DNA from: Bombus terrestris | Lineage: Eukaryota > Arthropoda > Insecta > Hymenoptera > Apidae | Reading direction: 5' to 3' | Length of the DNA: 64,000 nucleotides | NCBI RefSeq assembly: GCF_910591885.1 | Contig: NC_063278.1 | Coordinates: forward strand, 6,235,501 to 6,299,500 | Shown: positions 52,431-61,004 of the stretch, piece by piece | How positions within the stretch are numbered: the stretch's first letter is position 1 | Layout: every line of letters begins with the position of its first letter | Position numbers and translations under genes: made by a program | The notes under the pieces: model-generated | Database searches by the model: none | What the model was told of the DNA's origin: nothing | The model's input: the letters and a program-made list of their open reading frames with translations, nothing else

Positions 52431-53387
52431 TCATACAAGTAATGTAATAAGCTATATGAAAAGATTGTCAATAACTAATATCAAATTTAAATGTTATTAT
52501 TTTAGTATCTGGACATAGTACGTACTTCAAAGTATTATGGATATATTCAGTTTGCTCCATGTTTTTGTGATTATCCTCAACCAGATTCAAAAGTATTAGT
52601 AGCCATAGGTAGAAATGAATTAAATTTGCGTATATTAAATGATGGAGAACAATGCGAAGAAGTATTTAAAGTCTCACGAATGCGTTGTTGGCGTATAACT
52701 ACTTTGCAAAATGTAAATTGTAAAAGAAAGACGTATTCTAACATTGCGGCGCGTGATTTAATTTGTTCTAATTTCAGGGATCTGAAAGGGGAGGAGAAGA
52801 AAGTGATGAGTTTAGTTTAGAATTATCGTTTGAATATTTAATAGCTAAAAATCAATTACAATGGGTTACAGTTACTTCAGAACAAGCTATCTTAATGTCT
52901 GTATGCTTGCAAGCTATGATTGATGAATTATTATCAAAGACTGTTGATACTGATAATAAGGCTCAGGTTAATTAAAAATGTTATTTATTGCTAAGTAAAG
53001 TCATTTGTATTAAATACTAATTTGTTTATAGGAGGTGTCTCAAAAATCCTGGATTTATGTTATGAGAAATGGTCAGAGTATTACAGTGGGATCAAGCTCT
53101 AATGAAGAATCTGAAGAAAGTAAAAAGGTATGATAGGTTAATAATATCTATATTTTATTTATTAATATTTTTTATATCGTTGGGTTCTATTTTAGACTCG
53201 TTGTATTAAACAACCTTCTAAATCAGAACCAATTATGAAGAAACTTGCTGACAGATTATCAGTAGTAAAAATAAAAAAACCTAGTGATGTTAGAAGTAAC
53301 ATAAGTAGCAAGGTTCAAGGAAAACAAACATTGGAATATGATATGGAAAATAATGCATTTCGCATGATCGATGATGACGACTTATGA
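51396..53387 (+). CDS. Snx17: Sorting nexin-17 (PX-FERM endosomal cargo adaptor), complete
   Basis: Adaptor on early endosomes. The PX domain binds PtdIns3P, the FERM-like module binds NPxY/NxxY cargo tails, and the C-terminal tail engages the Retriever complex for recycling to the surface. Eight exons keep frame: 51396-51455, 51523-51888, 51979-52069, 52144-52394, 52506-52712, 52778-52966, 53032-53127 and 53196-53387; 483 residues (human 470). Seen: MHFSIPDT start, PX core with Arg35 in TVRYKQL and LPAFPPKK (54-61), FERM segments around RKLQNFESP, KNYWDVGYD and RMRCWRITT, and LQWVTVTSEQAILMSVCLQ. The C-terminus ends IDDDDL, like human IGDEDL, where the final Leu is needed for Retriever binding. 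Intron 5 is only 65 bp; retaining it would shift the frame to a stop at 52818. A polyadenylation signal AATAAA lies at 53578-53583. Confidence 0.97.
52399..52432. repeat. (ATCT)n-(AT)n microsatellite in Snx17 intron 4
   Basis: TATC/TATT units run into AT dinucleotides, beginning within 5 bp of the exon 4 donor at 52395. Confidence 0.85.
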
Positions 53388-55841
53388 ATATATAAACTGG
53401 AACTGTGAAATGAAAAATACATTAAAAATATCTCGAAAAATATCAAATTTTTAAAATCATATTAATCCATATTTTTACTACTTTTATTTTTAACCCTTAA
53501 ATAATGTAAAATATAAAACTTAGATATCAATAGATTTGTAACAATTTTTTTGTATAATATATAAATATATTGTTGATAATAAACAAATTTTTTAAATTAA
53601 TGCAAATATTTAATGAAATAAATAAACAGAACTAAAATAAATTATAGTATATATAATACTTTATTATTGTTCAAATCATATACGTAAAAGGCAGTGTCTT
53701 ATATTAACATTTGTATTTCATTTTGCTTTATTTTAAATGAAAATTAATATCTGTTATTTTAATACTAAATGGGAGTAATTCGTAGGTTACGCTGCATAAT
53801 GAGATTATAGTTCTAACTAGATAGGTAATTATTTGTTTGAAAGACAATTTTCTGCCTTCAGTCTGTATATTTTGCCCAAACATATAGAGAATGGTACAAT
53901 TCATAAGAAAGGTGTAAAATTAGAATGACTTCCTAAACAAATAATTATAAACTGTAATATAAAATGGTAGTATTTTCTAATATGAAAAGTAAACAGATTC
54001 ACTATTGTCCTATGAAATAGACTTCTACATGTGTACATTATATTCATAAATATTATAGATCTCTATTTCATGGACTATTTAAGTTTTCATAGAAAAAAAT
54101 TTTTATCGCATTTTTTTAGTGTTGGATAATAGATAAATATATGGAAATGCATAACTATTTTTTACAATATTACTTCCACATGTTTTTTTTGCATTTTAAT
54201 AATACAGGTGGAAGATGAACATAGAAAATTTGTCACTACAAACATATTTATGTTCTATCAAATGTGTAATTCTGTACGAGTAAAATTTATTTGTTTCTGT
54301 TAGAATATTGCAACACGCTATATATTGTATGTCGCAGTGAATGGTGCGCACTATTTTTTTCTCGAACAGTAAAGACATTTTTTTTAAAGAACATAACTTA
54401 GTTATCTGTTTTTCTTATTAATGGTGAAACTCAATACTATTGTTTTAATAATCTTGCGTGTCATGGTAGGGCCATATAAAGACTAGATATAATAATTAAT
54501 ATTTGTATCTTTTTCGACCATAATGTGCATATCTTCTATATCAAAAATATGTTGTTATTCTGTATTGTTACTTCCTAAATAAACAGAAAAGTCAGTTCTG
54601 GCTATAGCATTTAAGTATTATAAATCTATTTCCGCTACTTGTAAAATAGCCCAACGTCAGCAAAGAATTACTCCACTACATCATAGTATTCTCAACGACA
54701 CGTACACGCGTTATTGTTATTGTGGTATGACTTATAAAATGTGTATTGAAAGCTTTATCAGTACAAGAAATAATGATATGCTGTTTGAAAATTCTAAATA
54801 TGGTGATGATTTAAAAGATATGTTTTAATAGAATAAAAATTTTATATAAAGCTAAAAAGTATAAGTCTTGCCATTGTGACTATCTCAACAATTTAAATCA
54901 CTGACTTAACAAATTATTGAAATATCGAGATACGTTCTAATACGGAAGACTAATTTCGGTAAGTTAATTTGTCAAGTATTTCTTCACATTGAAATATTAT
55001 CATTCTCATCGTAATCTTGCATGGTACAATGATACTACTACAAAATTTCCAATTTGTATTCACCAAACTTTAAAATTATTCCGTAACTTAATTATATCAA
55101 TAGATAAACGCATAATATACCTATGGCAGTTAAGGAGGAATAAATTCTTCAATATGTTCTAAGTTGTTCACTTATCTGAAACTGCTTCAAGTAAACAATA
55201 CATTAGCATATAAGACTACATATATAAATATATTTTCGGGATAACTTCCATGCATATATTTCGTATGAGTGATGATACTGATAATGTAATATTATCGATA
55301 AAATGAATGGCATAATACGTGACTAGCGTAAGATGAAAACCGAATGCCAATTTCACATGGACGTTCATCTAATTTCTTTTTACATCAAAAACAAAGTTAC
55401 AAACATGGCATAATTATCTTCATTCATTTTTTTAATCTTTTTGTTTTAATTCCTAAAAAAAATGTTGAAGAAATTTTATAATATTTCTATAAGATATCCA
55501 TAATAACAGTATATATGTAAACATAATCATAAAAAATTAAGTATAATTACTTGTTCACCTAAATCATGTATAATAATTTACATTGGTGACGTGAGGCTAT
55601 TAGCTAGTATTACTCGTACTTGATTCCCAAGGAGATAAACATTGTTTTGAACATTGTCAAGAAGAAAATATTTTTAATCGTTATTAATCATCGTTTTTCA
55701 GGTAGATATTTAGTTGGTAAACAATGTTGTTCTCTTTGATGAAACTAAGAACGAGATGAATAAAATCTATTCATTTATACAACTGTACACCCTTTATCTA
55801 TCATCATCACACTTATTTGCATAAAAAAAGTAACCAAACTG
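53388..55841. other. Convergent 3' spacer between Snx17 and hpo
   Basis: Snx17 and hpo point toward each other across about 2.45 kb of AT-rich sequence. It probably contains both 3' UTRs. No protein-coding content or RNA gene is visible. Confidence 0.5.
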
Positions 55842-58657
55842 TTAGAAGTTCTGCTGACGTTTTCGCTTGGTATCCATAGCGTCAAGAATCGGTTGTCTCT
55901 TCGTTTGGTACCTTCTTCTCAGCTCATCAATTTCTCTTTCCATTTCCGCATCCAGATTAGCCATTCGTTGCTGTAGTTCCTCGTATGAGAGAAACTTCAG
56001 CTGCAGGATATGGTTGTTTATCTATATTCAAGTTCTTTTTAATGATGCCTAAAGTGGCACTATATCGATCGACTTTAAGTTAAAAAAATACTAAAAATAC
56101 TGGGAAAGTTCTTAATCTACTTTCAACCTTCTGTGAGAATTTGCAAGTGTCTATTACTTACGAAGTCGAAATCACGTTCTGTGAAGACATTTTGGAACTT
56201 GGATATGTTATTATGAGGTTGTTCTTGTACGGGGTGAGAAATTTGGTTAAGTTGTAATTGTAGGTGACTTTGAAACCTCTGAGATTCTATAGGGCTTCGT
56301 AATTCTAATTTGTTTTCATTATCTTGATTGTGTACCCCAAGTATTTGTCCATTTCCCTAAAGATTAAGAAATTAATTTCATGCATGTATATTTTACATAA
56401 CATAATCATCAACTATAACACATTTATTACTTTATACCTTTCCTATTTCAGGTGCTTCTTTCTTATCAAAATGATCTAAAAATAGTGGCCGGTATTTTTT
56501 TCCGGATTCCACTGACCCTGTATTGTGTCCTACGAATAAACGATATTTTTTACTTTCCTTTTTAATGTTTCGTCGTTCCATTACATTACGTGCTTACGTT
56601 TCATAGTAGCTTCGGTATCTGTGTCACTATTAATAACCATTGTTCCCAAATCTAACATTGCTGAAACAAGTGTACCCGTATCTGGAAGATCATGACTCGG
56701 TACTAAAGTTCCCGTATCTTCTGGCAGAGGTTTCATTGTTCCACTACAGTCTTCTTCATCCTTACAATAAACATCAAATGTTAATTACTAACATTAGTAC
56801 ACACACACACACACACATGCACGCGCGCGCATACATAGCATTCATAATAAATCTCAATATAAGTACCGAATCTTCTGCCTGATTTTGATTTTTAATTGCC
56901 ACATTATTTATAACATGAGCACGATGTACACTTTGTTTTTCTCGTATTTCATGAGCTTCTGCAATCATCTGACTCAGAATACTTGGTTGCTTGGCATTGC
57001 CTGTAATAAAATATCATATTAAATAATACATGCAAGAAAACTAGAGCAAATTTGTTTCATTATCATAGATTTTACCTATAAATTCATGATTTAGCAACTC
57101 AGTTGCAGTAGCTCTTTCTTCTGGATTTTTAACAAGGCACCCACTGACAAAATCTATAAATTCAGGACTCCATTGATCAGGTTCTCTAAAGCTAGGTGGT
57201 GGTTTAGTTGGAATCATAAATATTGCTCTCATTGGATGTATATCACCATATGGCGGTTTGCCTTCTGCCATTTCTAAAGCAGTTATACCAAGAGACCATA
57301 TGTCTGCGACACAATCATATCCAATTTCCTGTATTACTTCTGGAGCCATCCAAAATGGAGTTCCTATAACTGTATTACGTTTTGCCATTGTATCCTAAAA
57401 GAAATTTTCAAAATTAGTTCCTACTTTGATCAATAAAATGATTTATCACATATAGCAATAAAGATTATGTTTTATAACTTACAGTTAATTGTCCTGCTAC
57501 TCCAAAATCAGCTAATTTTGCATGTCCTTCATTATTGAGTAAAATATTTCCTGCTTTAATGTCTCTATGTATTTTTCTTCTCAAATGGAGATATTCCAAA
57601 CCTTTTAAGGTATCACTGAGAATCGTTGCTATTTCATCTTCTTGAAGGGTCTTCTTCCTTAACCTCATAATATCACTAACAGATCCAGCTCCACAATATT
57701 CCATTACAATCTATGAAACCATATCTTGATTATATACAAGCAAGGAATGAATAAAAAAATATTATTCATTATATTATCAATGTTACCCATAAATCAGTGT
57801 TTTTAAAGTAACTTCCATAATATTTAACAACATATGGAGAATCACACTGTTGCATGATAGAAATTTCTTTTATGATTTCTTGTAAATCTGTATCAACAGG
57901 GACTTGTTTAATAGCAAGTACCTGTCCACTTTCCTTATGTAATGCTTTGTAAACTGATCCATAGGATCTATATGAACAAAACATAAAACAAACACTATAA
58001 AAACAATTACATAAAAAAAGATTTTATTAAAGATTAAATGCCATTTTATATCTTTATCCACTTACCCTTCTCCCAACTTGCATATTATATCAAATACTTC
58101 TTCAGGTTGTCTGGTTAAACTTTCTTCAGACAGCTTTTTTAATTCACTAAAAAAAGAAATTGTAATATCTGATCAAAGATAAATATGATACTTGCACATA
58201 ATATGTGAAAATATACAAAGAAATAATACTTGGGTTTTTTTTTTAGTTTCATCATATACAATTTGCATTTTTTTTTTAAACAAGGTATTTATAAGATAAG
58301 TGACATGCTACATATAAATGCGTTATTTCTATTAAAATCGAACTATAAGTGCATTAGATAGGCAGGTTTGTCGGTTATAAAACAAATTAATAGACGCGCA
58401 GAACTAATATTTTCTACATTTAATAAGAAAAGCTGAAATAACTTTAAATATAATAAATAATACGAATAAATTGATAATGCAGGTTAACAAAGAAACAAAG
58501 AATCGATACTGTACAATTGTTTCATATAACAAGTGAAACGCGCTAAAAATCGAAAGACGATTCCTTCTAGCTACAAATAACTTCCATCCATAAATTTGTG
58601 AAGTTCTGCAAGTTAAAAACACGAAGTAAAAACAATTAAATACCTCTTCGAAGACAT
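55842..58657 (-). CDS. hpo: Hippo kinase (MST1/2, STK3/4 orthologue), complete
   Basis: Core kinase of the Hippo pathway; with Salvador it phosphorylates Warts and Mats, leading to Yorkie inhibition. Ten exons (transcript order): 58644-58657, 58066-58146, 57787-57967, 57483-57710, 57076-57394, 56867-57000, 56598-56760, 56438-56529, 56162-56356 and 55842-56000; all junctions keep frame; 521 residues (human MST2 491). Seen: glycine loop LGEGSYGSVYK (29-39), Lys52 in AIK, HRDIKAGN (Asp142), DFG (160-162), and activation-loop Thr176 in RNTVIGTPFWMAPE, equivalent to MST2 Thr180. The linker holds several GTM/GTL/ATM threonines, the type phosphorylated to dock MOB1/Mats and SLMAP. The C-terminal SARAH helix (about 464-521) runs from DFDFLKFLSYEEL to KRQPILDAMD and RQQNF. 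The start exon encodes only four and two-thirds codons. The gene runs away from yki. Confidence 0.98.
56799..56830. repeat. (AC)n and (GC)n microsatellite in hpo intron 6
   Basis: About nine AC units followed by a short CG/GC alternating run, inside the 106-bp intron between hpo exons 6 and 7. Alternating purine-pyrimidine of this kind can adopt Z-DNA. Confidence 0.85.
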
Positions 58658-59733
58658 TTTTGCTTCTCGTGTCAACGAGTTCTTACTTGAATAAAAACAC
58701 CTTCAATATTTACACAAATAACTTAACGTGGATAAAACAGATATCATTCCGGTTGTAAAAACATAGTCAATTTAAAATAGAAGTGTTACATTTTTGTCAA
58801 TAAATTAAAGTAACCACACAACCGAAATATCGAAACCATCGACCATATAATATTCTAGATAGCAAAACTGAAATATCTCAATCTAGGAGGATTGATTAAT
58901 CTTACTACTATTACTTATTATTTTAAGCATGTAAAGGAACAAGTAGAAATAGAAATAGAAGATCTGGAGCAAAATTTTTACTTTGAACCAACTAAATGTT
59001 ACATTTTTAATGAAAGAAGCTGTTGAAATAAATTATATCTTTTAAAAGTTCCAAATAAGCGGTAACCAATCATCGTGTAGCTGCATGTATACATTCGTAA
59101 ATGGCACTTTCCTGAATCTTGTAATTATATCTTCAGTACGAGATTACCGATGAGGAAATATGATTTTGGAAGGGTACTTGAAAATGTGTTTCTCATACTC
59201 TACTCTACTCAATTGTTCTTGATACTCTTCATGTAATAAAGTTAAATTTAGTGTTTAAATAAAAAAGAGCAAAAAGGAGGTTAGATCTCATAAGCATCAA
59301 GAAAATTCAAATGGTGTCGATGTATGGTTTTCTTATTTTATCGACATTTAACGAAGGAAGATCGTTTAACGAAGGCTTAAAACGTATGGTCAGTTTAAAA
59401 AGTTATCGAAGGTAGCGTATGTACAAATTTATTAATCACATAGTAACATCGTTAAAGTCTTTCGATTCTTTTGTGATCGTTTTCTTCGAATTCATTAAGA
59501 AGTGATGAAGTAATACTGTCTTCGCTCGAAGGTAGTTTTATTTTCGTATTTGGACATTTAGCGGTAAACAATATTATTGTATCAAACTGGCGATAAACTT
59601 TCGAAAAGAGCGCCGTTGCAATTTGGTAACAGTATCAGCCAGTAGGTAGCGTGAAAAGATGAGAATCAGTCGGATACACGGGAATTTCTAGGCCCTGTAC
59701 GTAATCGCGTGTCCACGCACGGTGAACGCTAGC

Positions 59734-59768
59734 ACTCGTTTGCTAGACGGCCGGCTAGCAAAACGAGT
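59734..59768. repeat. Inverted repeat (13/14-bp arms) upstream of yki
   Basis: ACTCGTTTGCTAG at 59734-59746 and CTAGCAAAACGAGT at 59755-59768 are inverse complements apart from one extra A:T. They are separated by an 8-base GC-rich spacer, ACGGCCGG. It could form a hairpin in the yki leader or be a dimeric factor site in the promoter. Confidence 0.6.
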
Positions 59769-59898
59769 CGATTTCTCCTGGTGCGCGATATCGTGGTAAG
59801 AGGTGGAGGAGACGTTACTCGTCGAAAAATTCGAGGGTATTGTCGAAGGTTAGAGGTACAAGGGGACCTTGTGGTAGTTAGAACGACGGCGGCAGCGA

Positions 59899-59923
59899 CG
59901 GCGGCGGCGGCGGCGGCGGCGGC
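59899..59923 (+). repeat. (GGC)n trinucleotide repeat in inferred yki 5' leader
   Basis: About eight GGC units, with further degenerate GGC/GAC units upstream from 59885. A GTG-initiated open frame across it (59781-60233) reads as poly-Ala and then basic residues, but has no ATG start and is best regarded as leader sequence. Confidence 0.8.
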
Positions 59924-60360
59924 ATTGTCCTGCTTGTTTTGTTGTCTCTCGCGACACGCACAGGTGGAAAAGAGAAGAAGCTATCGCGTTGTCGAGGAAT
60001 CGAGGAGTGACGGAGGAGAGCGAGACTGTGTGTACAGGTCAAATAGAGAAGAGACTGGTGGTGTGCTATGCACGAATGCCCATAGGTGTACCGTAAAAGA
60101 CAAGAGCAAACGTAGCGTAAAGGGGAGAGGGAGAGGTGGAAAGAAGGTTCAGAACGACGGTGACGAAAGAAAAAGACAGGAAGGAGATAGGATAGGCGAG
60201 AAGACGGAAAGAAGGGAAGAAAGAAGAGTGTAAGAGAGAAAGAGAGGGGAGAACTAAAGAAGAACGAAAGGTAGCAGCAGAGTGTACAGGATACGAGGAG
60301 AGAGAGACGACAGGGCGAAAGAAAGACACGGACGAAGCGCGTTAGAGTGCGTGATCCAAA

Positions 60361-61004
60361 ATGGCGCTGAACCAGGACGTGGACCAGTTGTCGAAAAGTA
60401 ATCTGGTAGTAAATATCGATCAAAACTCGGAATCGGATCTACAGGCACTGTTCGACAGCGTCCTGAAGCCAGACTCGAAGCGTCCGCTGCAAGTACCACT
60501 GCGCATGCGCAATTTACCAGATTCCTTCTTTAATCCACCGTCGACGGGTAGCAAGAGTCCCTCGATTTCGCATTCACGGGAGAATTCGGCGGATTCCGCG
60601 TTTGGTACAGCGGCCGCGGTCGCCGGTGCCGGCCCAGCACCCGGTGGAAACGCTACCGGTACATCAGGTACCGGAGCAGCAGGTGCGGCTACTGGTGGAA
60701 GTGGAAATACTGCCGCTGGTACCGGATCAAACGCCGCAGGTGCGGCTGCGGCTGCAGTCGCGGCAGCGGCCGCGGCTGGCCTTACCGTTGCTCATCCTCG
60801 CGCTCACAGCAGCCCGGCCTCTCTTCAGCAAACCTACGCCTCAGCTCAGCAGGCGCCTCAGCACGCGCCCCAGCCGCACGCGCGTCACCATCATCACCAG
60901 AAGCAACGCAGCTACGACGTCATCAGTACGGTCGACGACCTAGGTCCCCTGCCACATGGATGGGAACAGGCGCGCACCCCCGAGGGACAAATCTACTTCC
61001 TCAA
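60361..61004 (+). CDS. yki: Yorkie (YAP/TAZ orthologue), first coding exon; gene continues past the right edge
   Basis: Transcriptional coactivator of the Hippo pathway; it binds Scalloped/TEAD and is held in the cytoplasm by Warts phosphorylation and 14-3-3. This exon encodes the first 214 residues plus two bases, starting at an ATG in good context (AAAATGG) and ending at donor GTAAGT. Seen: TEAD-binding region at about 25-60 (DLQALFDSV, then MRNLPDSFFNPP, with Ser55 matching YAP Ser94). There are two Warts HxRxxS sites: HSRENS (Ser76, like YAP Ser109) and HPRAHSSPASLQ (Ser150, like YAP Ser127). Between them lies a Gly/Ala/Thr-rich low-complexity stretch (about 83-140) with poly-Ala. A His run sits at 175-179, and the start of WW domain 1 (LPHGWEQARTPEGQIYFL) splits at the expected Asn codon. 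The remaining WW and activation regions are outside the window. Confidence 0.97.

Larger units (their letters stand above)
58658..60360. promoter_or_regulatory. Divergent hpo-yki intergenic region (1,703 bp)
   Basis: The region lies between the start codons of hpo (leftward) and yki (rightward), so it must carry the proximal 5' ends of both genes. The hpo side (58658-59560) is AT-rich. The yki side (59570-60360) is GC- and CpG-rich and becomes strongly purine-rich from about 59950, which looks like a long yki leader. No third gene is visible. One TEAD/Scalloped-like CATTCC lies at 58745-58750; a single 6-mer is weak evidence. Bidirectional promoter activity is inferred from layout only. Confidence 0.6.

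Noticed and set aside
59781..60233. 150-codon frame upstream of yki
   Set aside because: It starts at GTG, contains the GGC repeat as poly-Ala and is purine-skewed; best treated as 5' leader. Non-AUG translation is possible but unsupported.
59878..60423. 181-codon minus-strand frame opposite the yki leader and start
   Set aside because: It is antisense to the purine-rich leader and crosses the yki start codon; poly-Ser/Leu/Pro composition only.
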